The notes: generated by a model not told the origin, from the letters alone. Positions 10,201 to 21,000 are shown, counted from the stretch's first letter. The stretch is DNA of 64,000 nucleotides from Cytophagaceae bacterium ABcell3 (GCA_030913385.1 CP133159.1:3928584-3992583), one strand, 5' to 3'. A program made the numbers and translations.

Positions 10201-11849
10201 GCAATGGAACAAACCCGCTTTCTTACCAATGGTTCTTAAATGGGACAGCCATAGAAGGTGCAAACGAAAGCTTGCTTACTGTAAGTAATGCAAGTGAAGA
10301 TGATGCAGGAGCTTATCATGTGGTGGTTTCTAATGAGTTTGGAGAAGATGTTAGCGAAGAGATAGAAATAACAATAAATGTTACTGATCCTAATGTAGAC
10401 TGTAATGGTGATGAAGATGGTACTGCCTTTATTGATGATTGTAATGTGTGTGCAGGAGGAAATACAGGCATAGAACCAAATGAGTCATGCACAGAACCCG
10501 AAATAGAGCAATTCACTACCACTTCAAAGAATGTAAACGAAGGTGATCTATTTACCTTAGAGGTTATTGCGAGCGGTCCTGGCACCCTTTCTTACAGATG
10601 GTACCATAACGATATCTTAATAGAAGGAGCCGATGAAAGTACATATACAGTAGAAAATGCCACCTTGAATGAAAGCGGATCCTACTTCGTTATTGTAAGT
10701 TCTGAATATGGAGCCGAAAGAAGTTCAAGTATAAGCATTAATGTGCTTCAAGAAGGTGGCAGCGAAGACTGTAATGGTGATGAAGATGGCACTGCCTTTG
10801 TCGATGACTGTGGTGTTTGCGCAGGAGGAAATACCGGTATAGAACCTGGTGAAACGTGCGAAGAGCCTGTTATAGAAAACATATCTAGTACGCATGTTGA
10901 GGTAACGGAAGGCGAGTCAACTACTTTAGAGGTAACGGCAAGCGGTCCTGAATCCATTACATACCAATGGTTCAGAAATGGAGACCCGATCAATGGTGCC
11001 ACAGCAAGCAGTTACACCATTGAGAACGCTGATGCAAATGACGCAGGAACCTATCATGTAGAAGTGTACAACAATGACATCTCTACAAGAAGCGACGACA
11101 TAGAAGTAATTGTAAATCCTGACTCCAGAGAATTAGATTGCAACGGAGATGTTGAAGGCACTGCTTTTGTTGATGAATGTGGTATATGTGCTGGCGGCAA
11201 CACTGGTATAGAACCAGGTGCGAGATGTCCAGAGATCATCAGCATGACATCTGATACTGAAGTAACTATCGGAGAACCTTTCTCTTTCAATGTGTCAGCG
11301 ACAGGTAGTGGTTCTTTCACTTACCAGTGGTATAAAGATGACGAACCAATAGAGGGAGCAACAGACCCTACTTATGCTCAAGAAGAAGCCACAGAAGACG
11401 ATGCAGGCACATATTATGTAGTCATCAGGAGCAGCAATGGCGCTGAAATCCAAAGCACCTCGTTTGAAGTCTCTACCACAGAACCGTTAGATTGTCATGG
11501 AACCCCAGGCGGTGATGCGTATGAAGATGTTTGCGGAAACTGTGTAGGTGGGGAAACTGGTGAGGAGGCTGTAGAAAATGAAGAAGACTGCGTAACAAGT
11601 ATTAACGCTGGCGAGAAAATCAGCTTCAACATTTACCCTAACCCGGCAACTTCAGAGTTACATGTAGAGTACGGGAAAGCAGGCACCAAACATATCACTG
11701 TGTATAACAATCTTGGTTCACTTGTTTTAGAAGTTAATGGCAATGATATTGTTGAGAGGTTAGACGTATCAAATCTCCCTGCAGGGATATATCACCTGAT
11801 ACTAAAATCAGAAGACGATGTCAGACAGACTAGGTTTGTTGTTCAGTAA
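7209..11849 (+). CDS. Secreted multimodular GH5 endoglucanase with CBM6, Ig-like repeats and T9SS sorting domain
   Basis: A 1546-residue secreted enzyme. Signal peptide about 1-28; GH5 (subfamily 2-like) catalytic domain about 33-335 with RGMSTHGPQWYG, acid/base Glu165 in CNEPNG, nucleophile Glu254 in ATEWGTS and aromatic NWSWTHKDE; Ig-like domain about 343-425; CBM6 about 437-580. Then eight Cys-rich linkers of the form DCNGD..GTA..D.C..CAGGNTGIEPG alternate with seven more Ig-like domains, and a T9SS type A sorting domain (FNIYPNPATSEL to the end) closes the protein. It should hydrolyse internal beta-1,4-glucosidic bonds at the cell surface or outside. The linkers start at 8958, 9315, 9672, 10029, 10398, 10767, 11136 and 11490. 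A terminator follows. Confidence 0.93.
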   Translation: MIHLYIKAKNKLFLSFIFFASALVSVAQTPVDYNGKLKLVDNQLSSECGNPVQLRGMSTHGPQWYGLCVTEEALDVMQNDWGASIFRLAMYVESGGYLEDPEYWRNWIDNWVDETGRRGMYCMIDWHILSDGNPLTNLEPAKEFWEYMSSKHAGKDHVLYEICNEPNGPEGTWENTKAYAEEIIPIIRANDPETVIMVGTPNWSGTPWDVIGNELEGDLAYNVMYSFHFYSGTHGDRLNDLSNTLSQIPIFATEWGTSAASGDGGFNEEVTNAYMDVFNGNNPAGITVSWCNWSWTHKDETSAALTPGSCDSRDYNSVTQSGELVKYHMQNPENTFLPCTPEPNITSQPQMQIARIGESASFSVSATGEDLNFQWQRDGEDISGATSRNFTIEEVSESDFGEYTVVIYNSHGTTTSTPVQLRMWQEGPYHGAPVQLPGRIQAQDYDIGGQDVSYYDTSPGNTGGAYRDDDVDIEVAMDSEGSYNVGWTEEGEWLNYSVEVTAEGTYDFEFRVASNESDKNFSVELNGETIIETVDVPNTGGWQTWQTITINDVELPEGEHILRIRFNTDAINLNYFDVTTDVVDCNGDMNGTAAIDDCGECAGGNTGIEPGYSCSNPTVTEISNTDQEVLAGDNLTLEVTASGPDPISYQWYKDGSQIEGANESTYTIESATEDDAGVYHVVISNDNGDTQSDDISVTFIPVDCNGDPEGTAEIDECDVCAGGNTGIEPGYSCSEPHIEDPEETEIEVTTGNPFTLEIIASGPEPLSYQWYKEDEPIEGATESTFNVEDARLEDAGIYYVIVSNDNGETRSPDFEVTVNSVDCNGDTNGSAEEDECGVCAGGETGIEPGSSCALPEVEDLSASETEVNEGDPFTLEITASGPGPHTYQWYRNGEPVEGATESTYTVNEASADDKGSYYVVISNENGSTQSNEIDIHVNLYDCNGDLNGTAEIDECDVCAGGETGIDPGSSCLQPEITSFASSDTEVNEGDAFTLEVVSNGTNPLSYQWFLNGTAIEGANESLLTVSNASEDDAGAYHVVVSNEFGEDVSEEIEITINVTDPNVDCNGDEDGTAFIDDCNVCAGGNTGIEPNESCTEPEIEQFTTTSKNVNEGDLFTLEVIASGPGTLSYRWYHNDILIEGADESTYTVENATLNESGSYFVIVSSEYGAERSSSISINVLQEGGSEDCNGDEDGTAFVDDCGVCAGGNTGIEPGETCEEPVIENISSTHVEVTEGESTTLEVTASGPESITYQWFRNGDPINGATASSYTIENADANDAGTYHVEVYNNDISTRSDDIEVIVNPDSRELDCNGDVEGTAFVDECGICAGGNTGIEPGARCPEIISMTSDTEVTIGEPFSFNVSATGSGSFTYQWYKDDEPIEGATDPTYAQEEATEDDAGTYYVVIRSSNGAEIQSTSFEVSTTEPLDCHGTPGGDAYEDVCGNCVGGETGEEAVENEEDCVTSINAGEKISFNIYPNPATSELHVEYGKAGTKHITVYNNLGSLVLEVNGNDIVERLDVSNLPAGIYHLILKSEDDVRQTRFVVQ

Positions 11850-11871
11850 TTCATTACAATAAAGTTCATGC

Positions 11872-11905
11872 AAAAAGGCTGCCGTAAACGGCAGCCTTTT
11901 TTTTA
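11872..11905 (+). terminator. Rho-independent terminator after the GH5 gene
   Basis: Stem AAGGCTGCCGT / ACGGCAGCCTT with an AAA-rich loop and eight Ts. Confidence 0.9.
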
Positions 11906-12089
11906 TCTATTAATATAACAGTTCACCCGACGCAGGCGGAAACTGCCAGACTAAAGCTCTGACAATAAAAAACAATGCTTCGCCCTCAACTAACATTGAC
12001 GGTATGTCCCCTTACTTGTTTTTTTTAAAGATTTTTTTCTACAACTCCATTACCTTACAAGGTTATTATTTGTTTTTATAAATGCTATA

Positions 12090-15026
12090 ATGTTGACCAA
12101 TAAATATTTTATGCAACACCTATACTTTTTAATACACCGACAAGCCCTAATGCTATTGCTTTGCCTAAGCGTAGGTTTCACATCCGCAAAAGCTCAAAAC
12201 CTTATCAACAATGGTGATTTTGAAGACGGGTTCACTGATTGGCAAAACCTTTCTGATGGCACATCTTCTGTCAACTTCTTTCATGAAACCACAGATACCC
12301 ATACTGGTTCCGGCGCCATGCGGGTAGAGGTAATCCAACCTGGTACTGAAGCATGGGATGCTCAGTCAATCCATGTGGGTTGGGCATCGGTTTCCGGGCA
12401 AGAATACACACTAACATTTTGGGCAAAAACTATATCAAGCAACTCAAGTGTCCGAATCGTCCAACAAAACACCTCATATGCGTCAAGAGATTTTGACATT
12501 ACCACAGAGTGGCAACAGTTCTCCTGGACATTTGTAGCAAACGAGAGTAACCTACAACTAAAAATACACTACACAGATGAGGGTACTTTTATTTTTGATG
12601 ATTTTTTTATTGAAGATCCCTTAGCATCGTCCACCGGGCCAAGGGCTTTGAATGTGGATATATCCGAAAAACATCAAACTATGGTCGGTTTTGGAGGAGC
12701 GCTTACTTGGCACTGCGACAGAATAACGCGCAGTGCCAGAAAAGACGAAATGACCCAGCTACTATTTGATGACCTAGGAGCTGATATGATTAGGTTTAAA
12801 AGCTGGTATTACCCAGAAAACTACCCTTCAAATAAATCTCCGCAGGCAATGGAAGTCAATTGGTTTGAACCACATTATACCGCAACAAATGAACTAGCAG
12901 CACTGGCAAAAAAATACAACCCCAATGTAGACCTTTTACTATGCAGTTGGGGGCCTCCTTCTTCATTGAAAAGTAATGACCAGTTGGAAGAAGGCACTTT
13001 AAAAAAGGTTGATGGGCAATTTATTTACAACGAATATGCTGAGTACTGGTCTGACATACTGGACAACCTGCCTTTTGACCCAGAATACATCAGTATCCAG
13101 AATGAGCCTGGGTATGAAGATCCCGGATGGACTACTACTGGATGGAGACCTGAAGAAACAGACGAATACCCTTCTTACGCCCAAGGTCTGGAGTCGGTTT
13201 ATGAAAAAATCAAAGACAGGCCTTATGTGCCTAAAATGATAGGCCCTGAAACAGAAAACATTGGCGTAGCACTATGGGATCACAGTCAAAACACGTACAG
13301 GTCAATGACTGAAACAGTCGAAGGCAAACCGTACCTTGAGGCTTACGCATACCACCTTTACAACTTCTCCTCCCCTAACAACATCAATATTGACTTATTG
13401 AATATGGTCAGGGATGAATTTACTGACAAACCAAACTTCATGACAGAGTTTTCTAGTGATAATTATGACTGGCTGGAAACCGCTCACATGATACAGCTAA
13501 ACCTTATAGAAGCCAATACGTCTGCCTATATTTATTGGGATATGATGTGGGATGAAAACAATGACAAAGCCATGATAAAAGTGGACACCCAAGGAGATTA
13601 TGAGATTACCCCATACTATCATACCGTCAAACATTTTTCAAAATTTGTGGACAAAGGCTATCAAAGAATTGCTATAGGGGGAGGAACTTCTACACTTAAA
13701 GTAACAGGTTTCCTCAGCCCTGACAATACCAAAGCGACCTTCATCCTCTCCAATTTGAGCGATTCCCCAGAAACATTAGCGCTTGAGTTTGAAGATTTGA
13801 TACTAGGAGAAACCAATGCATATCAATCAACAGAAGGAAGCTATTTCAATGAATTAGGTTCAGTAAACCTTGAAGAAGAGGTGGAAGTTCCTGGAAAATC
13901 ACTGACAACAATTACGGTAGAGCTCGAAACAGAAAACAACGTGGACTGCAATGGAGATCCCGAGGGAACTGCTGAAGTAGACGAATGCGATGTGTGTGCG
14001 GGTGGTAATACAGGCATAGAGCCTGGCGAAACATGCAAAGCGCCTATCATAGAAAGCATCTCTAGCACGCACGTTGAAATAGCTGAGGGCGAATCCACTA
14101 CTTTAGAGGTAACGGCAAGCGGCCCTGAATCCATTACATACCAATGGTTCAGAAATGGAAACCTAATTGATGGCGCCACAGCAAGCAGTTACACCATTGA
14201 AAATGCCGATACAAATGACGCAGGAACCTATCATGTAGAAGTGTACAATAATGACATCTCAACCAGAAGCGACGATATAGAAGTAGTTGTAAATACTGCC
14301 TCCCAAGAAATAGATTGCAACGGAGATGCTGACGGTTCAGCTGATCTCGATGAATGTGGGATATGTGCTGGCGGTAACACAGGTATAGAGCCAGGCGCTT
14401 TATGTCCTGTAATTACAAGTATAACTTCTGATATGGAAGTGACTATTGGAGAACCATTCTCTCTTGATGTGTCAGTTACAGGCAGTGGTTCTTTTACCTA
14501 TCAATGGTATAAAGACGACGAACCTATAGAGGGTGCGACAAACTCTACTTATGCCCAAGAAGAAGCTACTGAAGATGATGCAGGCATTTATTATGTAGTC
14601 ATCAGAAGCAGCAATGGCGCTGAAACACAAAGCACCCCGTTTGAAATCACCACATCAGAGCCTTTAGACTGCCATGGAACCCCAGGCGGTGATGCCTATG
14701 AAGATGTTTGTGGAAACTGTGTTAGCGGGGAAACAGGTGCGGAAGCTGTAGAAAATGAAGAAGACTGCGTAACAAGTGTTAACCTTAGCGAGAAAGGCAA
14801 GTTCAATATTTACCCTAATCCAGCCACTTCAGAGCTATATGTAGAATACAGGAAAGCAGGGTCCAAACGTTTCGCTATATACAACAGTCTTGGCTCGCTG
14901 GTATTAGAGGCGAATGGGAATAATATTGTGGAGAGGTTAGACGTATCTAAACTCCCTACAGGCATATATCACCTGATACTACATTCAGGGGACGAAGCCA
15001 AACAGGCCAAGTTTGTCATTCAGTAG
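12090..15026 (+). CDS. Secreted GH30 glycosidase with CBM4/9-like domain and T9SS sorting domain
   Basis: A 978-residue protein. Signal peptide ends near AKAQ (residue 36); ATG at 12111 is an alternative start giving a more compact signal. A CBM4/9-like domain (NLINNGDFEDGFTDWQ to FIFDDFFIED) spans about 37-175. A GH30 domain follows, with VGFGGALTW, acid/base Glu339 in QNEPG, nucleophile Glu453 in MTEFSSD, then a beta-rich extension to about 610. Two Ig-like domains alternate with three Cys-rich linkers, and a T9SS type A domain ends the protein. GH30 enzymes include glucuronoxylanases and beta-1,6-glucanases; the sequence suggests the xylanase-like branch but I cannot fix the substrate. From 13944 to the stop it is colinear with the end of the GH5 gene. 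Confidence 0.88.
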   Translation: MLTNKYFMQHLYFLIHRQALMLLLCLSVGFTSAKAQNLINNGDFEDGFTDWQNLSDGTSSVNFFHETTDTHTGSGAMRVEVIQPGTEAWDAQSIHVGWASVSGQEYTLTFWAKTISSNSSVRIVQQNTSYASRDFDITTEWQQFSWTFVANESNLQLKIHYTDEGTFIFDDFFIEDPLASSTGPRALNVDISEKHQTMVGFGGALTWHCDRITRSARKDEMTQLLFDDLGADMIRFKSWYYPENYPSNKSPQAMEVNWFEPHYTATNELAALAKKYNPNVDLLLCSWGPPSSLKSNDQLEEGTLKKVDGQFIYNEYAEYWSDILDNLPFDPEYISIQNEPGYEDPGWTTTGWRPEETDEYPSYAQGLESVYEKIKDRPYVPKMIGPETENIGVALWDHSQNTYRSMTETVEGKPYLEAYAYHLYNFSSPNNINIDLLNMVRDEFTDKPNFMTEFSSDNYDWLETAHMIQLNLIEANTSAYIYWDMMWDENNDKAMIKVDTQGDYEITPYYHTVKHFSKFVDKGYQRIAIGGGTSTLKVTGFLSPDNTKATFILSNLSDSPETLALEFEDLILGETNAYQSTEGSYFNELGSVNLEEEVEVPGKSLTTITVELETENNVDCNGDPEGTAEVDECDVCAGGNTGIEPGETCKAPIIESISSTHVEIAEGESTTLEVTASGPESITYQWFRNGNLIDGATASSYTIENADTNDAGTYHVEVYNNDISTRSDDIEVVVNTASQEIDCNGDADGSADLDECGICAGGNTGIEPGALCPVITSITSDMEVTIGEPFSLDVSVTGSGSFTYQWYKDDEPIEGATNSTYAQEEATEDDAGIYYVVIRSSNGAETQSTPFEITTSEPLDCHGTPGGDAYEDVCGNCVSGETGAEAVENEEDCVTSVNLSEKGKFNIYPNPATSELYVEYRKAGSKRFAIYNSLGSLVLEANGNNIVERLDVSKLPTGIYHLILHSGDEAKQAKFVIQ

Positions 15027-15032
15027 TTTAAA

Positions 15033-15063
15033 AAAAAGGCTGCCAAGAACGGTGGCCTTTTCT
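15033..15063 (+). terminator. Terminator after the GH30 gene
   Basis: AAGGCTGCC / GGTGGCCTT with two wobble pairs, followed by TTTCT, between convergent genes. Confidence 0.75.
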
Positions 15064-15144
15064 ATGACATATTAGGCTGACAAAACCTGCTTTTTTACTA
15101 AAATCAAGCACCTTGCTCAACACCCGCAAAGGCTACACCTAAAA

Positions 15145-17130
15145 TCAATCTACCTCCTCTCCTTTCGAAAAAGATTTCTTTTCTACCAGCTTACCGTTTT
15201 TATTATAATACTTAAAAGTACCATCACGTAAATCATTTTTATAGCGACCTTTAACCTTAATGGTCCCGTCTGGATAATACTCATGGTAACTGCCATGCCT
15301 GATCCCGTTTTTAATGTTAACTTTGAGCTTCAGGGTACCATTATCAAAAGTTTCTGTATACTTTTTAGCGTCCAAGTCATCTAAGTATATCTCGTCAGAA
15401 TCATCATCTTCTTCCTCTTCTTCACTAACTGGCCGCATAGGCACATTGACCTGTTTATCATTAGCCTGAAAAAACAAAGGCTTGGCTTCAGGTTTAGCAA
15501 AAGAGCAGACAAGCTTAGTTTCAAACATTTCTTTTTTCTCGTTCATCTGAAAAGCCAATTGAGGAAAACAAGTGATATAATCTTTGTTTTTTCCTATGTT
15601 AACCCACGTTTCATGCGAAACAAACCCTTGGAGTCCTTTGTATAACATAGGCGGTTGCACATAAACAAAAACATTTGACGATTGATCAAATGAAGATTCA
15701 AAAAACTCCTTATAAGATGCTGAATTTCCCAAAGTCTCTCCGCTCTTATAATCATCAATGATATTTTTCAATGTCTGCGGATGGTTACTAAAAATAACAT
15801 AATCATCAATTACAGTATAGTAAGGCTTGTCAAGCTTTTCAAAAAAACTACCAAGCACTAAACGGAACATCCCTTTCATAGATAGGTAATTAATTGGGTA
15901 TCCGTTATATTCAATCTCCTTAAACTTTACAGGTGTTTTTTTCCTGATTTGCTTAGCTATAAAACTTAGGTTTTCCACAGCGTCTTTCCTATCAGAAGCC
16001 TTAATGATAACAGAAAACTCATTTTCTCTACCATTAACTTTAGGTTGGGTTTGTACAAAAGCGACCTCGTTTCCCATCCAACCTATAAAATGCTCCCTAA
16101 TATTTATTTTCAAAAATTTCTCAATCCTGTTAACATTGTCCTCATATTCCTGATAGTCTTGTTTATTCTCCTGAAGAAGACTTACAAACCTTTCATAAAA
16201 ATCATCAAAGTTATCTACAGCAAGACTTAAATAATAAGCGGTGCGTTGCGGAATTACATCAGCAGCAGCAATGTTACCCTTTCCTGACAGCAACATAGCT
16301 TTGAGATACGAGCTAGCGGTATCATTAATATTTGTATAGCCTTTGGTAATAAATTGATTATTCTGCAGGTTAACATTCAGACCAGTATAGAAAATAGCAT
16401 TACTTAAAGCATTGACATATTCGTCCTCGCCTGCCAAATAACAGCTCATAAATTCATTAAGTCGGGAGTATTGCACATATACGTTAAACAAGCCATTTTT
16501 GCTGACCTGCTGTTTCATTTCCACAAAATTCACATCCCGTCCAATCACCGGCTCTTCCTGCTGATCGATTGATGCTTCTACTAGCTTCCCCACATAAGAG
16601 CAAACAAGTAAGTTACGAATAAAAGTAAGGTATAAGGTAGAGTGGTCTTCTTTGTCATAAAATTCATAAACCCTATGACCATGATAGTCCCTTTCGGTAA
16701 TTTTGTATCCCCCCCCACCCAGATTGGTGAAATAGTCTTGTACAAACTTAAGCTTACTAGCTTTTTCTAAATCAGCAATAAACAGGAAATCATATTTGCG
16801 TGGTGCATAAACATGGGCAGAGACCGTCACACTCCGGGATCCAAGCATGTCAAAAAGCATTTCATTGTCCCTGACCAATGAGTCTAAGCTATTGGCACTA
16901 GAGGTAAGTTCTGCAAAATAAGGCTGTTGCTGCATATGTTTCCACATATCACTGCTACGCACTTTTTTCCAGCTTTTCACTGGCTCATCCGATTGTATAA
17001 TATACACAGCATTGTCCGGCACCAGGTATATGGCACGAAAGTTATCAGAAGGCGACAGGTAAAAAATGTAATAAAACAAACATGATAAAGAGAAAATGGG
17101 AAGCAGGACGTAAAGGCTAACTTTTTTCAT
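15145..17130 (-). CDS. DUF3352-like membrane-anchored protein with C-terminal MORN-like repeats
   Basis: A 661-residue protein with one N-terminal membrane segment (about 5-27) and a long extracytoplasmic body. IYLVPDNAVYIIQSDEPVKSW near the start and repeated alpha/beta segments recall the DUF3352 family, of unknown role. A short acidic run (EEEEEDDDSDE, about 575) precedes a C-terminal block with repeats such as NGIRHGSYHEYYPDGTIK and LRDGTFKYYNKNGK, the MORN-variant pattern of YwqK-like proteins. The two-part fusion is the notable point. It is transcribed away from the large T9SS gene and has no operon partner. Confidence 0.6.
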   Translation of the reverse strand: MKKVSLYVLLPIFSLSCLFYYIFYLSPSDNFRAIYLVPDNAVYIIQSDEPVKSWKKVRSSDMWKHMQQQPYFAELTSSANSLDSLVRDNEMLFDMLGSRSVTVSAHVYAPRKYDFLFIADLEKASKLKFVQDYFTNLGGGGYKITERDYHGHRVYEFYDKEDHSTLYLTFIRNLLVCSYVGKLVEASIDQQEEPVIGRDVNFVEMKQQVSKNGLFNVYVQYSRLNEFMSCYLAGEDEYVNALSNAIFYTGLNVNLQNNQFITKGYTNINDTASSYLKAMLLSGKGNIAAADVIPQRTAYYLSLAVDNFDDFYERFVSLLQENKQDYQEYEDNVNRIEKFLKINIREHFIGWMGNEVAFVQTQPKVNGRENEFSVIIKASDRKDAVENLSFIAKQIRKKTPVKFKEIEYNGYPINYLSMKGMFRLVLGSFFEKLDKPYYTVIDDYVIFSNHPQTLKNIIDDYKSGETLGNSASYKEFFESSFDQSSNVFVYVQPPMLYKGLQGFVSHETWVNIGKNKDYITCFPQLAFQMNEKKEMFETKLVCSFAKPEAKPLFFQANDKQVNVPMRPVSEEEEEDDDSDEIYLDDLDAKKYTETFDNGTLKLKVNIKNGIRHGSYHEYYPDGTIKVKGRYKNDLRDGTFKYYNKNGKLVEKKSFSKGEEVD

Positions 17131-18001
17131 GATTTACTATATTACATTTTAGGAACTTTGAATATAAACATTATATCAATTTACAACAAACAAAAGTGGA
17201 TTTTAAAACACCTCTCCAATCTTACATATTTTTCTATTCCCGACTTGACATCTAACAAACTATCAGCTAATTTTGCATTTTAAATATGGTAAAGCAACCT
17301 GCAACAAGTAAACGACTTAGATGGTTCTTGCTTTTTTCTTAAAAAATAAAATTATCATACATGAAAATATAATAAAAAAGAACATTTTTTCGTAATCATT
17401 CCAACCGCCAGCCGTGCAGAAACATGCACAAAATATTTATATCATAACTAAAAATAAAACAATTGCGTAAAGATGAGGAAATAATCTCATTGACATTCAA
17501 TATTACAAAAGCATATTTGTTAAAAAATTTGCCCATGTTATTATAACAATTTTCTCACTTTCAGGTTAGAAGAAAAATTTTATCAAAAAAGACAGTATTT
17601 ATTCTGCCTCTCAACTAATGAGGTTCAGAAAAATCAAATAAAATATAACCGGCAATACGCAAAGCATTGGTATCTAAAAAGTAATTTATCTTTTTTACAT
17701 TTTTTAAGATAATGTTGTATGGTTTTAAGGAAGTGTAGCTTTACAGTGGCCAAAATGGACAATTATTAGAAAATTAATCATAAGTTTACATTTAGGTAAA
17801 ATGCCATACTGCCAATTACAACCAAGCGACATTAACCCTTTACAGAACATGCCTAAAAGGAAATATTTGGAATGATAACGCATTTACTTAAAAGTGTAAA
17901 TAAAACACTAAAAAACAACTCCCAGATCGTAATGGTACTCGGCTGGGGATGTAAAAAAAAAAAAAACAGATAGAACTTGAATACTTTCAGCCATTCTCGA
18001 C
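17131..18001. other. 871-nt intergenic region upstream of the giant T9SS gene
   Basis: Very AT-rich, with no frame, tRNA or repeat family recognised. It holds the divergent promoters of its neighbours and a run of 14 A residues at about 17953-17966, just 5' of the 18002 start; such a tract could be slippage-prone. Confidence 0.4.
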
Positions 18002-21000
18002 ATGCAACTGACTAGATTACTTTTTATTTTTCTTGCTCTGGTAGTTACTACAAAAGCACATTCCCAATGCGACTCTTGTACGCCGGGAAATACTTATTCA
18101 AACAATGCTACTATTACAGCAACAGCTAACGATCAAGAAATATGCATTACAGGTGGTTCCAGTTTTACATTCAGTTCGTCATTTTCTAATGTAACTGTTA
18201 AAGTCTGCGCCCCTAACGTAACTTTTACATCAGTCAACATCACATCAGGAGGTACAGACAACACCATTGAAACCTGGGGCGAAAACACCCGCATTACAGG
18301 GGTAACGGTTGGCGCAGATACGTTTTCATTTATCACTAATGCCACTGGCGCTACAGTAGGTTCAATTAACCTTAATCAAATGGCAAGGTTCCAAGCCAGA
18401 GAGCATGCAACCTTGGAGCTAGAAAACAATATCACCCCTGGACAGCCTGTTTTCTTTGTTGCGGACCAGCATTCCGTTATCAACACCAGAAGCATCACTT
18501 CAAACCAAGGAGGGTCTATTTTTGTAGCTGGAGGTGCCGAATTCAACTCTTCGGGATCTGTTATCCTACAAACGGACGGTAGGCTCTTTAACACAGGTGC
18601 AGTAACTGTTGCAGGAGACATGACTGTACAAGGAGGTTCCAATGCCATGAACAACTATTGTGGAACGGCTACCATAGATATCGGAGGCACCTTTATTGTC
18701 AACGATGGTTCCATAAGCAACTCAGGAATTATAACGACCCAAGACCTTCGAATTAACTCTGATGCGGGGCCAATTTTCCCCCATGCAGGCTCTGTTATTG
18801 AGGTAACCAACTCAATGGTAGCCAACAATACTGACAATATCTTCCGTGGAGACAGTATTTTGCCCGGAGAATGTGCTACCCTAAGCATTCAAGATTATGG
18901 AGCATGGAACAGTGTCCTAACGAATTCAGACCAATTGTATTACTGCGGGCCTACCCCGCCCTCTAACCGGGCAGGAAGTGCCACTTTAAGCTGCGACTGC
19001 AGCAGTTCTGTAGAAGAATGTAGAATTACCTGTACCAAACCCGAAGCAGGAGATGATGCCATTACTTGTACCCCAGATGGAGAAATAAACCTTAATGAAG
19101 CAACAGGACACCAAAGGTGGTTTACCCACCCTTCTAACCCATCTACTGCCACCATAGGAAATTATTCCGGCGAAGTATCCGGAATGGATGTACCAGGCTT
19201 ATATCAATTTATTCTTAGGGATACCTTAGGGTCTGAAAATGAAACATGCCTTGACACGGTTGCGATAACTGTTAATGGACTTCCTGCAGACGATTTATCG
19301 GTAAGTGGCAGGACGTTTTGTAGTACGGAAGAAAACACCCGAATTACCATAGAAAATGCAGAACCTGATGTAACCTATTCTGCCTATTACAATGATCTAC
19401 TATTAGGGAGCAACATAAACATTGTAAGTTCCCCTACCACTATAGATATTACTTTCCCTACCGAAAACCTTGACTTGGGCACAAATGAAATAGAAATAAG
19501 GGCTGACATTGATGGTTGTAGTACTGTTATTTTAGCCAACACGGCGGAGGCTGTTAAAGTACCTAACCCAGATAGCGAAGTTTCATTTTCGGGTGGCGTG
19601 TTTTGCTCCAATGAAGAACAAGCAATTGTTACTATAGATAACGCAGAACCCAATGTCCTGTATACTGCCTACAGAGGAAGCACCTCATTAGGCAGTGGAA
19701 GCAGGGAAACAGAAGGCGAGCTTATCATTGAAATCCCTATTAGCCTACTTAACGAAGGCGACAACAATATCACTATGACAGCCGAAATTGATGGTTGTTC
19801 AACAGTAGGCTTAAGCGACAATACTGTGATACATAAGGTTCCAAACCCTTCTGCATCGCTGACCATTGATGGAAATACCGTATGCTCAAACAATCCAAAT
19901 ACAACTATAGTGGTCAGAAGCGCTGCTCCTGGCGTTACCTACACAGCCTTTCTGGATGATGTGGAGATAGGTTCAAGCACTAACGAAAACACATCAACGA
20001 CTAATTTACCTATTACTATCCCTACCAGTGCGCTTGTCAATGGGTCAAACCTAATCTCCGTTGAAGCAGATATCGATGGGTGTGAAACTGTATTAATGGA
20101 AAACTTGGCAGAAGTCAATTTAGTACCTCAGCCTGACATGACTTTAGAGGTAGAAGGAGACTTAGTATGCTCTAATCAACCAGAGGCCACAGTCATTATA
20201 CTGAACAGCAACCCAGGAGTCACATATACAGCGGTAATTGATGGATCACCAGCAGGAACTGCTACTAATACCGAGGCTTCCGCAACAGATTTACCTATTG
20301 CAATACCAATGTCTCGTTTAACAACTGGCACCAATACTGTAAGTTTCAGAGCAAGTATCAGTGGATGTTCGACTGTTGACCTAGACAATACGGCAGAAGT
20401 TATCCGTGTCCCAAACCCTTCTGTTTCATTGTCAGTCAACGGTAATATCTTATGTTCTTCAGACGGCAATACAACGTATATTACCATAGTTAATGCAGCG
20501 CCTGGCGTTACTTATTCGGCACTTCTTGATGGAACTGTCATAGGCAGCAGTACCAATACCGAAGCTTCAGCAACTAATTTACAAGTTTCTCTTTCGACTG
20601 ATGACCTGGAAAATGGAGAAAATACTCTTACTGTACAAGCCGACATAACAGGTTGCGCAACTAGGACATTAGAGGACGAACCGGTAGTAACTTTAGACCC
20701 AGAATTAGATCCAGGAAGCATAGAAGCATATAACAATACCATATGTAGGGGTACCTCGCCCCAATTACTTAACAATGAACTTCCATCTGGCGGTCTAGAC
20801 CCACTTACCTACACCTGGCAATATTCTTTTGATGAAACAGACTGGGTAAATATTTCAGGGTCAAATACCCCAGGGCCTATGAGTTCAGCGCCTTCTGTTT
20901 CTGAAGAAGAAATATTTTACAGAAGGAAAGTAACCTCTAGGGTGTGTTCCGCCGCAACAGATGCTTATCTCGTAGAAACAACTGGACAAATGGATGGTGG

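Noticed and set aside
8958-11580. CRISPR-like periodicity
   Set aside because: Period is 354-369 nt inside a continuous reading frame, so it is protein module repetition, not spacer-repeat DNA.
13841-14179. 112-codon minus-strand frame across the GH30 linkers
   Set aside because: Antisense of a repeated, strongly coding plus-strand region; the same shadow recurs over the GH5 linkers and shows Ser/Pro/Val low complexity without family motifs.
17131-18001. tRNA or small RNA in the long gap
   Set aside because: No cloverleaf, T-loop GTTCRA motif or stable hairpin was seen by eye.
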